The position numbers and the translations under genes were made by a program. A DNA stretch of 64,000 bases. Origin: Scilla litardierei. Its lineage: Eukaryota; Streptophyta; Magnoliopsida; Asparagales; Asparagaceae. Below, in pieces: positions 9,679 to 21,429 of the stretch. Numbering within the stretch: position 1 is the stretch's first letter; each line of letters opens with the position of its first letter. The stretch is taken from the NCBI GenBank assembly GCA_030789695.1, contig CM061141.1, positions 280,743,871 to 280,807,870 on the forward strand, written 5' to 3'. The notes beneath the pieces are model-generated. The model ran no database searches and had not been told where the DNA came from. It saw only the letters and a list, made by a program, of their open reading frames with translations.

Positions 9679-12600
9679 TGTAACGACCCGCTCTCAGGGG
9701 CCTATTACTTGTTTGATTTATTTGCAGGTCTGCAAATTACCAGTGAAATCAACATAGCCACGATGCAGAGACGTATAATAATACTCAAGCAATCATACAT
9801 TATTACAGTCCACAAATTAAAATACAACAATAACAAACAGCTCTCTCACACCAAAATACATAAAGGAAGTACAGAAAGGAAATGCGAATAAGGAAATACA
9901 TAATACAACACATACACCAACATCAGCTAAACTCTGTAGCCTCCAGGTCAAACTCTGGTTCCTCAAAACTCAGGGGCCGCTTCTGTGATTTGGTCGTCGG
10001 CTACCGGTGACATAAATAGAACCGTAGGTAAGTCACAATAATTCTAAACATAGAAAAGAAGCAGTGTACAAGTATGATGAAAAGTAACTACGTACAAACA
10101 AACCAGAGTGAAAAGTAAAGTACTGAGCAACAACTGTACATAACTGGGTAGCAACGGTAAACAAACTGTATTGTGGTAGTGCAAGTGTAAAGCAGGCTAA
10201 GCAAGTGAAGCATGCTACTACTGTAGCTAAAAGTGCGACAAGTAAAGCACTGGTGACAGCACAAGTGTGGTAGGTAAAGTGCATGTAATGCATAAAGTAA
10301 AAGGTGACCGTGCAAGTATAAAAAGTAACGTATAAGAGCAAACATGGTGATAGCAATGGTGAGACTAGCAGGCATGAACTGTAAGCAATTAAACATGCAA
10401 AGTATTGAACAAGACATCCAATCAATGGTTATTTGCATTAATTAACTATATTATGTGATGTGACTCACGTAGGAAAGTATGGTATGCAACCATGGGTCAC
10501 CTCCATTGCCACAGGGAGCAAATCCTGGGCGTCAACCACAACATACTTTGAAAAATGAGACGAGACAAGACGAGAGAGAGTGACTCTGGTCACAGCTCAC
10601 ACACTTTCTCTACAATTAATGAGTTACACCAAACCCCAGTGTCGTGTGTATCGATTACATGCTTTCTTACGAGATATTCCTTTAGACATTTCACGAGATA
10701 TTCCACGAGATATGCCACAAGATATTTCACGAGATATTCCATAAGACATTCCATAAGATGTACCACACGACGTTATTAGTTCCTTGTTTACGATGATAGT
10801 TAAACTATGTTCACTGGTCAACTTTCTTAAAGTAAAGTAAAGTGTATGCTAATAAATTTGAGGAAAAAGACAAGCCCAACAAACATGGAACACATAAATT
10901 ATTAGTTTAAAAGTTCGTACGAGCACACTATCTAATTTTCTAAATCTAGAATCCATTATGACTTACGGATCTCAAGGTGATGGTAGTGAGCCGGGACTGG
11001 ATCTAGTGCTGGTGCATGAGAATTGATACATGTAAACACAAGAAACAATCGGTTAAAGAATATATTCTTTTCTATTTATTTAACTTGATCGTTTTGATTT
11101 TATAAACGATTGAAACGGTGTCGAATAACGTTCTAAATTTTTATATATGCTAGATATGATGGAGATAATTTTACTGCAGGAGAAAATATTTTTCAGAAGC
11201 GTCGAGTAATTTTTATAATTTTTAAGAGCTTAAAATCAATTTAAAAACTAATTTTAACTAGGTAATTGTTTATTCAAAAATTTCTTCTGGGTGTAATACT
11301 AATCAGAAAGTTGCAAGTGAGCTATCAAAATGACTGTCTCGAAGAGTACTACAACATATAATTTTCTCACGTATCAATTTACGTGAAAATAACAGGTTAT
11401 GGATTTTTAAAGGAAAACAATGTATTTAGTTTTAGGCTTAAAATTTATTGTGGAAAAACTAAGCGTCTGATTGAGATGAAACTAGCGACATTGGATCCAG
11501 AATATCATTTGTGATTTTTTGGAGCTGGTCTTGCATTTTTCTGATGCTGTATATTATTAATTATCAATTTTATATCAAAAAACCACATTATATAATTATC
11601 AAAATACGTTTTATACCCGTATTATACGAAACTACGCTTAAAATTACGTATTAAAAATCCGATCTCACCACCTCTCTTCCTCATGTTCTCTCTTCTTACA
11701 CATGCAGCTGCGAGGGAGGGGGTTTTTGCGTCGGATGGCGGCGGCGAGCGGGGACGACGGCAGCTGACGGCGGTAGCAGAGCAGGTGGCGGTGAGGGTAG
11801 ACGACGGTGACGTTGTGCGGTAGCGGGGGGCACGGGGCATTGTCAGAGCTCGGGGAGCACGTTAGCAACAAGGCGACACGGTGGAGGGTGCTCCTGGGTC
11901 GTGGTGGGGGCGGCGATCGTCGTGGGGTTGTCGGGTGATGCTGGAGGGCGTACGGAGGAGCGATGGTTGCCGCTAGGTTCGACTTTGACTCGGGGAGGCT
12001 CGGGGGAAGACGGGGGGTCTCGTGCGGGATTTGCTGGCGGGCTCCGGTGGCGGAGGGGGGGGCGGACGGCGATGGTAGACGGGGTGCTCCGGTGAAGACG
12101 GCAGAGGAGCACGGAGGCGCTACGTCAACTTCGAGGGGCACAGCAGCGGTGCAGCGGGGCTGGGCTCCGTTGGAGGCTGGCTCGAAGCTCGACGAAGACG
12201 ATCGGGCAGCGAGCTGCTGTCTCCCGACGATCGGGCGGCGATGGGCGAGGGTGAGGTCGAGAGAACGAGAGTGAGAGAGAAACGAGAGAAGGAGGGAGTA
12301 GGAACGTGAGGGGGCGGGGGAAGCTCAGTAAGCCTGGGTTTGTTCGTGTTGTGGGTGATTCGAAAATGAAGGGGGGATGGAAAAGAGTATGGGTTGAGTT
12401 TAAATAAGATGATAATGATGATGTTAATGCCCAATGAAAAAAATACGAAGAGCTGAGAATGAAGGAATAGGGAGTCAGGATGGGTTTTCGTTGCAGGCTG
12501 AGGGGAGTTTCGAACGAGAGAGAAACTATTGCCTGGGTTTTGGGTTGGTGCTGAGAATAAAGAAAGTGTGTGAAATATATAGGGTTAGAGAAATAGATAT

Positions 12601-13310
12601 AATGTTAAAAAAGTTAAAATATATGATATATACAATGAATGGGAAATTAAAGGAATGGGTTGGCATGTTGGATCTGACCAACCCATTCGGTGGGTTTAAT
12701 TGGGTAGGTTAAGGGATTAATTAAGGGTTAATGTAATTTAGCAAAAGTAATTAGTAAGGGTGAAAAGTCATTAGTGAATGTAATTAGTAAAACCGGAGGA
12801 ATACAATCCCGCTTTCACATACGACTCCAAAAACTTACGAAAACATAGCCACGGGATCGTATCGTCGCGAGGATCACGGATACGAGATCCATTTCAGGGT
12901 TTGAGCTACAGGGATACTAGTTTTAGGCCAAAAAGTTTGAAAGCAGGTTTGTAGGTTCTAGGTCGATTTGATATCAGAAAATTACAAAATTAAAATGGAG
13001 AGCCCTAAATGATCATGTAATGATACTTTAGAAGTTTGAAAACGTTTTGATAATTTTTGTATAGAAATTTAATTGATTTAGTCAAAACAGTAATAATTGA
13101 AAATCAATATTTATCAAAATTGTTTAGAGGTATTTGATGAAATCCAAATTTACTGAAATACTCCTTAACTAGTTTGATGCTTCAAAATATTTTTATAATA
13201 AATTTTTGAAATCATTTAAAACTCCTGATCAACCACTATAAAATACCTTTTAAAAATGAAAATATGTTAAATACGTATTTAAATGTATTAAAAAAATACG
13301 GGTCGTTACA
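9679..13310 (-). mobile_element. Element E: 3.6 kb solo LTR
   Basis: The segment starts TGTAACGACCCG and ends CGGGTCGTTACA, a perfect 12-bp terminal inversion, and is flanked by the direct 5-bp duplication GAGGG (9674-9678 and 13311-13315). No coding domain lies inside and no second LTR copy is present, so this fits a solo LTR left by recombination between the LTRs of a Ty3/gypsy element. The strand is inferred: minus-strand TGTAACGACCCGTATTTTTT resembles the usual LTR start. Inside: AT-rich flanks, a GC-rich block at 11,700-12,300, and a degenerate ACGAGATATTCC repeat at 10,665-10,765. ORFs inside look like chance. Confidence 0.85.
10665..10765. repeat. Short tandem repeat in solo LTR E
   Basis: Six or seven imperfect copies of a 15-16-nt unit around ACGAGATATTCC, with variants ATAAGACATTCC. 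Confidence 0.6.
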
Positions 13311-13315
13311 GAGGG

Positions 13316-13816
13316 CACGCTGGCCCTCCGACAGGGCGGCGGGGCTGCGCGACATGCGTAGGTGCCCGACGCAGCCCTGCAACAGGCTGCTGAGGGCCGC
13401 GCAGCCCTCACCCTTCAAAACAGAGGCTAGGGGCCGCCGGTTTTGCCATTGGGGGCCCCTGCCGCGCATTTGGGGCTTAGGAGTCTTTCCCCAGGGGCGA
13501 CCAGTGACGGTGGACCCCCAGAGGGCATTTACAGGCTTTTCGGGGGCGTGGACGAGGGCCCGGGGATGTTTTGGACGTCGAAATAGACAACTCCCGGCAC
13601 ATGGAGTTTTTAGACCGGCGTATAGAGACGTCAATGCTGGTCGGAGATTGAAAAGGCTCAAAATACCGGTGTTTGAGGGGACCGATCCAGATGGGTGGAT
13701 ATACAGAGCGGATCGGTATTCCCAGGTGATGGGATTCACGGAGGAGGAGGTCTTACACACCGTTGGCATTTACTTTGAGGGAAAGGCGTTGGCATGGTAT
13801 CGGTGGAGGATATCCC
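13316..13816 (+). pseudogene. gag: Element D gag, capsid-domain fragment
   Basis: The plus-strand reading ends with LKRLKIPVFEGTDPDGWIYR and GFTEEEVLHTVGIYFEGKALAWYRW, the standard start of the Ty3/gypsy capsid (retrotrans_gag) domain. It stops at the insertion point of element C; the continuation is at 30559. The GC-rich 5' part (13316-13600) is D leader or gag linker without a recognised domain. Confidence 0.8.
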
Positions 13817-15634
13817 TGTTAGATCTGGATCGTAGCCTAGAGGGGGGGGTGAATAGGCTAATAAAAATATTCGTGCAACCCACGAACAATCCCACGCAGT
13901 TATAGGCACAGACAGGGCAATAAAATAGCAATCACAGAATACGCACAGATATACCCTGGTTCGGTCGTCCCCACGACCTACTCCAGCCCCCGAAAGCAAC
14001 TACTAGATAGATATGTAATCAAGTATAGCTACAATGAGTCAAGATCCTAAATCTACTCTCACCTAGCTCGTATGCACACCACGTGCTATACACTATCAAT
14101 CTAGTCAGATGCTCTCCCTTCGTGACGACTCGCACAGTCATCAGGTCCCCAAAAAGTAACACAGAAGGTAATGTTTCCCCTAGAGATCGCTACACCAATA
14201 CAAAGATAAATAAATAGAGTTTTAGAAATGCTCAGTAATGGTGAGTCGTCTCTGTCGTTCAGCGCGTGTCAGATCTCGTCTGACGCAGATGTAGATGTCA
14301 CGTCTCTCGTCTCTCGTGCAACTCAAGTTGCGGCACTTGTTGTTGAGAACTCCTTCAAATAATCTTGATCCCCTCCTTTGTTTATGAGTCCAAATATAAG
14401 TGGCTCCTCACAGATTTCGGCCTCGGCTTGATGCACTTTAGTTGCCTGCAAAATAAAAAACCAAAGACTATGAGATTATATAAAAGAACAAGAGTTGCCT
14501 GCACTTTAGTTGCCTATTATTATCTTTCTTTTCGGCCTAAAAAAATAACACAAGTACACACCTATTCAAACCTCAGTCCAAGCACAGTTAAAAAAATAAA
14601 TAAACAAGGACTTCCCTTTTCTTTGCAATTCGGCTGCCTTGGGATTTTTGTTGATGTTTGATCGGAGAAATCAAAGTTGCGGCACTTATTCCTTCAAAAA
14701 CATGCGGCCTTGGGTATTAGAAAATTTTCGGCTGTCAATAGAACCCCCAAAAGAAATTGACCTGCGCCTGCCACCTTCAAAGATTTCGGCCCTTCAATTC
14801 TTTCGGCTGCTCCTTTAAAAACTGGGAATTGTGATTGGCTCTCCCCTCTCCTTTTATTAACTTTCCTCCCCTAAGAATTATTCCACTCTCTTAATTAATG
14901 AATCCATGCAAAAGAGAAATGCATAGCATCAAATAAAACAAAACCTGCAACAAAAAAGTGAGTGGAATTATGAAATAAAATCATATGCATGCACACAGAA
15001 TGCGGTTGGGTGGGGAATTAAAAAATAAAACAAAAACAAGTGGACATGAAACTCCCTTGGGTAATGTGCATGAGCTCTCTCCACAAATTTGTTCCAAAAG
15101 CCCCAGATTTGTTTTGCACTGTTGCTTCTTATTTTTGTTGCGGAGCACTTCTTTTTTTTGACTTGCGGCTGCTAAAAATGAAGGCTTCCTGTTAAATAAA
15201 AATTGGCAGACCTTGCTTAACAATTCGGCTCCTAGGGTTTTTCATATTCTTTTTTTTAAGGGTAGAGGGGTATTAAAATGGGCCGGCCTCTCTCTTGGAT
15301 ATACGCAAGCCCAGGGAACACAACAAAAAAACAAGCTCACCCCTAGTTTTGAATGGGTGCGGCAGTACACAGGTCAAAGAGATTAATTATTATTATTTAA
15401 TGGCTCTCATGACTAGGGTTTGGCTTGGTACGGAATAGGTTTTGGGGTTTGACTGCAATAAATATAAGTTAACACAAGTTACGTTCTCCCCTTTCTCCAT
15501 TGCACATTCCCCAAATCCTTTCCGTGAATTAATCGCACGTTCGCAGTTCCTGAAACACTTAGCACACACGTTAAAAAAGTTCACACACGTTTGGTATCAT
15601 CAAACACGAAGTTCACAGATCGTTGCTACCAACA
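13817..15634 (-). repeat. Element C 3' LTR
   Basis: 1818 bp, near-copy of 28734-30553 with scattered substitutions and small indels (clearly more than between the LTRs of B). On the minus strand it starts TGTTGGTAGCAACG at 15634. Confidence 0.92.
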
Positions 15635-15650
15635 ATCTCCCTCTTTTGAT
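15635..15650 (-). other. Element C polypurine tract
   Basis: Minus strand AAAAGAGGGAGAT directly precedes the 3' LTR. Confidence 0.8.
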
Positions 15651-17036
15651 GATAACAAACTACGTAGAAGATTTGAACATTAAAGTTCCAAATAGTGTGT
15701 GTGAAAGTGTGATAGAGGATGTATGCAGACACGTATAGCATGATGTGCAACATATAGGCATGCAAATAATACGACCATGGTATGATGGCATGCTCCCCCT
15801 ATTTTCATGTATGTTCACGAGCATCCCTATTTTCATGCTCCCCCTTGAACCAATAATCATGTATGTTCACGAGCATTAAGCGCAAGTACTACCAATACCA
15901 CAAATACTACCAATACCAAATCTTCCCAATTTTTCTCCCCCTTTGTTATCATCAAAAGTTATAACACGAAGTCAAAAGCATGTAGCACGCAAAAAGAGAG
16001 TATTAGTAACCATCACCAACAATTGCATGCATACAATCATAGAATAATCAAGTCAAAATCCAATGAAATGAAACAACTAAGATTTCAACACCAACGTGTA
16101 AAGTGTGATGATTAAAATTGAAGCACATAAGGAGAATCATTAAGAAAGTCAACCGGAACCAATCCACATTTTCCATATAACATTCTATCACCTAGGATTG
16201 ATTTTTTCCACCTCATTAAAAATGAGTTCAAGGTACCACACCCCAAAACATAGCCTATAAGGACTCTTAGATGTGGGGGTGGCATTGCTTGGCGAGTAAA
16301 TACACCAACGCTAAAGTTTACCCATAAAGCTTATGTTGGATACTCGTGGGTAATACCGTTGCCAAGGATTGTATCCATTTTCCATACGGAGCAATTATCT
16401 TTTGTTTTTCACATTTTTTTAATAAAAAAAACTTATAACAATAATTTCTTTTGCTCAATTTTTATCCATGGCAAGGTATGTCATATCCCTTAAATTTGCA
16501 GTTAAGTTTTCCTCCTACATTCACATTCCATACTTCATAAACGATATCTCCAAATGTGCAACAATAATAATACATGTGGAAGTGAAGTAGGTGGTGTAGA
16601 AATCAAGTTATTTTCAGTCATTGAACATGCCATGAATATTTAGAAAGATGAACATGCGCATGTGGCAAAAGAAATAATACACCAATTTCTACATACATAT
16701 GAAATTCATACGTGCATACTTCAATAATAGATCAAAGAGAAAAGATACACATTTAAGCACCATTTTTTTTTGGTTTTTCAGTTTTTTTTTAATTTTTTTT
16801 AAATGCATGAAGTACTAAAGCAAACATGAGATGCAATCACACAAACAAAAAAGATCATGCACACAAAGCAATGCAACTACTAACACACAAACAAAGAAAA
16901 GTCGCGCACAAAAAAAACTATGAAGATATTCATTAAGTTCAAAGAATGAGATATACCTTCGCATCGCCGTTTGACTCAGGAGCTAAAAAGTAATGAGACA
17001 TTCAATTTATCACTCCTCGTCAAAATTTCCATCCAC
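15651..17036 (-). other. Element C non-coding 3' internal region
   Basis: AT-rich stretch between gag and the 3' LTR with homopolymer runs (for example near 16420 and 16770-16800). This is where protease-to-RNase H would lie in an autonomous copia element; I see none of their motifs. Confidence 0.7.
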
Positions 17037-18807
17037 CTACAAAAGAGGTGTCATGTGTGACCTTGGAATCCAACAAGGTCCACTCACGTTAGTCATTAAA
17101 GATTTAGGAACCCATATTTGTTTGAACTTAATATTTTTGTTCCTATATTTGCAATGATATGAAGTATGACCAACGCATCCACATGTAAAGCACTTAGCAT
17201 GAAAATTTCCAACCTTTGTTGATTCAATGTGAACTTTTCTATATTTTGATTTTTCAACATTTCTAAGGCCATATCCTAGTCCTCGCCTATTATTGCCATA
17301 AATTTGATTTCCAAGAATAATGTCCAAATTTTGTTTTTCAATGGAAAATCTCTTTAATGACAATTCTAGGGTGGTGACTTTGGATTTCAAGATATCATTT
17401 TCATTCACAAGCAAAGTGCATTTACTAATGAAAGCTTGCTTGTTTTCCTCTTCTTTCTTTTCAAAATCCCTCATTTTTTCTTTAAGTTCAAGATTTAGCA
17501 TGTTAATCTTTTCAGAAAGCAATTCATTTTCAGTTTCAAGCTTTATCTTATCTAGCTTATACATGCTAATATCCTTTAGTAAAGAGGGACATGAAAGACA
17601 ATCAATTTTTTCAGGCAAGCTAGCTTTCTCTTTTTCTAAAATGGTGATGGTAGATTTGCATGCAACAAGCTCTTCTTTAATGTTTTTCATTTCTATAGAC
17701 ATGTCATACTCCGTTTGTTGCATATCAAAGTTATCATTCCTATAACATTCCACATCAGCTTCTAGCTCATCAATTCTATGTTGCATTCCTTTACATATTT
17801 CTAAAAATTCAGCTTTAGTGGGAGATTCTACCTCAGTGTGTTTGGCCATCAATGCCAAGCAGGAGTGGGCTTCATGTTCCTCATCCTCCTCCTCAGCTTC
17901 GCTATCCATGTCCCACGTCAGCACTTTCGTTTTTCCTTTTGCAACTTGAGCTGTGTGTTGTTGTGGGCAATCTTTTATGTGGTGCCCTTTCTTTCTGCAT
18001 TTAAAACATTCACTTCTATTAATAGCTTTCTGATCATAGGAATTTCTACCAAAATTTGAATTATTAGAATGAATGAACCTTTTTCCCATCTCAGCTCTTC
18101 CTTGATCAGTCTGAATGTATCTCCTGAAGTTTCTGACCATTAGAGCTTGCTCCTCATCAAGATCGTCGTCGTTAGCTTGAAGAGCTAATGGTGTGGAAGC
18201 TTTGGTCTTCTCTTCAGGTTTCTCTCTGGCTTCTATACTCTGCAACTCAAGCTCGTGTGACATTAGGTTGCCTATCAAGTCCTCCACTTTCATTTTTGAC
18301 AAGTCCTTAGCTTCTTGAATAGCGGTGACTTTAGGTCTGAACAAGCTTGGTAGCGCCCTTAAGATCTTTCGTACCTGTTCATGGCTAGAGAATGGCTTAC
18401 CGAGGGAACTAGATTTATAAACGATGTCAGTGAACCTTGCAAACATGTCTTTAACTGATTCTGTTGGTAGCATGCGGAAGCTGTCGTATTCTGTGCTCAG
18501 CAACGCAAGTCTGGATTCCTTTACTTGCGATGTTCCCTCGTGTGTAACCTCCAGGGTATGCCAGATTTCATGCGCAGTTAGACAATGTGAGATACGATTA
18601 AACTCAGATTTATCAAGAGAGCATATAAGCGCATTCATAGCTTTACCATTAAGAGTATAGAGTTTTTTATCAGCTAAATCCTACTTGTCTTTAGGCTTAA
18701 TCATAACCGTGTCTTCAATTTTAATAGTGGGTAGACTATAACCATTTTCAACAATATCCCACACATCATAATCTACAGACACCAAATAGATTTTCATCCT
18801 AGCCTTC
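17037..18807 (-). pseudogene. gag: Element C gag, main part
   Basis: A long open frame (533 residues from Met at 18638, open on the minus strand up to a TAG at 18681-18683). It holds the copia gag domain (LTAHEIWHTLEVTHEGTSQ, KVTAIQEAKDLSKMKVEDL), a CCHC knuckle CFKCRKKGHHIKDC, a long coiled-coil segment, and a second cysteine cluster CFTCGCVGHTSYHC followed by IWVPKS. This layout is that of SIRE/Maximus-type Gag. The TAG stands where relatives have Trp. The extreme N-terminus is on the far side of element B (28595-28688), so the gene is split and dead, though most of the frame is still open. Confidence 0.88.
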
Positions 18808-19074
18808 TGTAACGACTGCTTTTCATGTATCTGGATTTAATATAATATAATATATGTTTTGGTGGATTTTCTCCTCTTGTGTGGTTTTCGTCTCCGTAGC
18901 TTTCATTTTCGATCGATTCGTCGTATTTTCTCGTTTCTTCCTTAGGATCGTCGATTTCGAAGTAAGTCATTCGTGACGGACTTCATAACGGTCGTATCTA
19001 ACTATTAGATCAAGCCTAGGAGTCTTAGGAATCGATCCCGGGGCCCCGCGCTCCGTATCGGAACTTTTTGTGCT

Positions 19075-19505
19075 CATTAGCCGGTATAAGAAGGGGCACC
19101 GACCGACTAGATGACGATCCAGTCGGTCGGCAATCCTTCTTGGACCGACTAGTTGGCTTTCTAAAATTATTCAGGAGTTACTGTTTATCGTTACTCGGGC
19201 TAAGAACGTTGGTTGACCGACTAGGTTGCAGACTAGTCGGTCGGCAATGCTTCTTTAACCGACTAACACATCATCTTAATTTTAGTTGAGCTACTGTTTA
19301 CTCTTAGTCGGTCTAAGAACGTTCATCGACCGACTAGATGATAAACTAGTCGGTCAGTATTTGTTCATGGACCGACTAACTCTAAAATCCTATTTTCGTT
19401 CAGGAGTTACTGTTTGCACTTAGTCGGTCTGCGTTGGTCGACCGACCGACTAGTTGCTAAACTAGTCGGTCAGTGGTTGCTCTTTGACCGACTAACCAGT
19501 GTCAA
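19075..19505 (+). repeat. Dyad array in element B 5' LTR
   Basis: Copies of GACCGACTAG...CTAGTCGGTC dyads in ~110-bp units, ending about 35 bp before the TATA-like box. Repeated in the 3' LTR at 26385-26810. Confidence 0.85.
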
Positions 19506-19538
19506 AACCCTAATTTCTGGGCAGCCGCCAGCCCATCC

Positions 19539-19546
19539 TATTTAAA
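19539..19546 (+). promoter_or_regulatory. TATA-like box of element B LTR
   Basis: TATTTAAA after the dyad array; position fits a U3 core promoter. Duplicate in the 3' LTR near 26849. No transcription start can be proven from sequence. Confidence 0.5.
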
Positions 19547-20833
19547 CCCAACCCAATCGTTTTCTTCTTCCCCAACACGACCCAAAACCCTAAAATCTTC
19601 CTCTTTGAGCCCCCATCTTCCTCCAAGCTTCATTTCTTCATTTCAAGCCCTAGAATCATCATCCAAACCATCCATTCACTCTAACTACCTCTCATCTTCC
19701 CCAAAATCTCACCAAATCCATCAAAATCCCCAAATCCCCCAAAACCCTAGTTTCCCCAAACTTCTCCAATCTTTTCCAGATCTGATCCTAGGGTTCCCCG
19801 GAGTGTTTCTTCCGCCTCCTCTCGGTAAGAAATCGATCTACCGTTGTTTTCATAACCTATTTATATTTTTATGAAACCCTAATATAATTTCATGTTGTTT
19901 GATGATTGTTCCCCCAAAACAGCGATTTCCCCGTAGATTGGCATCCGTGTGACGAAGTAGTCGCCATCCCCGGTGCTAGGCAAGTGAAACTTGCCACTTA
20001 GGGTTTAGGCCATGTTTTAGGCCACTTACCTTGCTTTAGCGTAAAAGAGACTAAACGGTGAAAGGATAGCCGTTTAGACGCCATTGACCTAGCTTGACAA
20101 CGAAGCTTGGTCCGTCACCCTCATCATGCTTGTATGTCACGTTTACTTTAAATTAACGGTACGCGAATATGTTCATGTCATTACATTTTGCCTGTCACGT
20201 TTAAATTCGATTAACGGTACGCTAATATCTGTTCCTGGCATCGCATAGTGATTATTTATTGTGATTGCGTAGCACACGCTACAATGCTATTATTTTCCTG
20301 GCTCGTGTTCCAGAAGCGAGCCCTGTAGTTGGAAACCCCAACGCTCGACACATATGGGTGCGGTAAGAGATAAGCGGACTGAGCCCCGAGTTGGCCTGAT
20401 CCGCCACTCCGGCCAGCAGGTGGACTCTCTAGTGCACAAGTGTTTATTAGTGATACGAGATAAGCGGCCTGAGCCACGAGCTGGCCAGCAGGTGGACTCT
20501 CTATGCACTAAGTGATAATCGTGATAAGTGATTAATAGTGATACGAGATAAGCGGCCTGAGCCACGAGCTGGCCAGCAGGTGGACTCTCTATGCACTAAG
20601 TGATAAGTGATAAGTGATAAGTGATAAGTGTTAAATGATAAGTGATTAGTGATTTGGTAGCTTTTGCTACATCGTGCGTGCTTGCCTCTCTTTTAAACTG
20701 TTGCATCATGCTTAACTGCCATGTCATTGCTTAATACTATAACTGCTAGGTTGCTAGTTGCCTTACTTTCAGTTTCCTTGCCCAAGTCTTTTAGACTTGC
20801 TGACATGTGCCCCTTTACTCTTTTGGGTGACAC

Positions 20834-20941
20834 ATGTTAGATCCTGAGCCCGAGTACCTTGTTGAGGACGAGGTGTTTGCTGACACCGAGCCCGAGCTTG
20901 TGTTTGACGGGGAGTACGTGGACACTGGGGACCAGTCCTAG
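20834..20941 (+). CDS. 35-codon acidic ORF in element B 5' LTR
   Basis: Same ORF as at 6742-6849 (minus) in element A: MLDPEPEYLVEDE... to ...VDTGDQS, one residue different from the A copy (Thr for Ala at 18). Strongly acidic and without basic residues. It lies after the TATA-like box, so it should be in the transcribed leader, about 590 nt upstream of gag. Confidence 0.4.
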   Translation: MLDPEPEYLVEDEVFADTEPELVFDGEYVDTGDQS

Positions 20942-21429
20942 TGTCTTCGTTGTGTTTTACTTTTGTTAGACAGTTGTTTTGTTATCGGTGCGTAGCACCC
21001 ATACTTTGTTATGTCGTTTCTTTTGTTGGCCTTGTTCTGGGCCTTAGACTCTTTTCTTTTAGCCTGGTGGCTTTTCTGGATGTTGAACTTATTTTTCTTG
21101 TTGGACAATGTATGAGATGTGAGATTTTATTTCAGTCTCTCCTTGTGTTATTATTGTTATTCTGTTGTGGTTACAGGGACCTGCTTATGTATTATTGACG
21201 CTTATCGAGTTTGGGGCTTCACAGCTCCACTCCCGTGCGGACCTTTTCACGTCTCGCCTCCATTTTAGGGAAGCGGGTCGTGACAGGTTTTGTTGGTGGC
21301 CCATGCAGGTCCTTCTGTAACTGCGATTTTTGGAATAGCGATAATAATATTAGAATGTCCAATAAATTAAGTTCGACGTCCGATGTCATAAGCTATGAGT
21401 CTAATCTGATTCGTTTTCTGTGTCACTAG

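Larger units (their letters stand above)
18808..21285 (+). repeat. Element B 5' LTR
   Basis: TGTAACGACTGC...GGGTCGTGACA, 2478 bp. U3 carries the dyad array 19075-19505, then TATTTAAA at 19539-19546; telobox-like AAACCCTA motifs occur at about 19506, 19585, 19741 and 19874; three tandem copies of a unit with GAGATAAGCGGCCTGAGCC lie at 20350-20640. Confidence 0.95.

Noticed and set aside
11665..12274. Pro/Ser-rich and Gly-rich ORFs inside solo LTR E
   Set aside because: GC-rich non-coding block; frames overlap on both strands and show no domain or start context.
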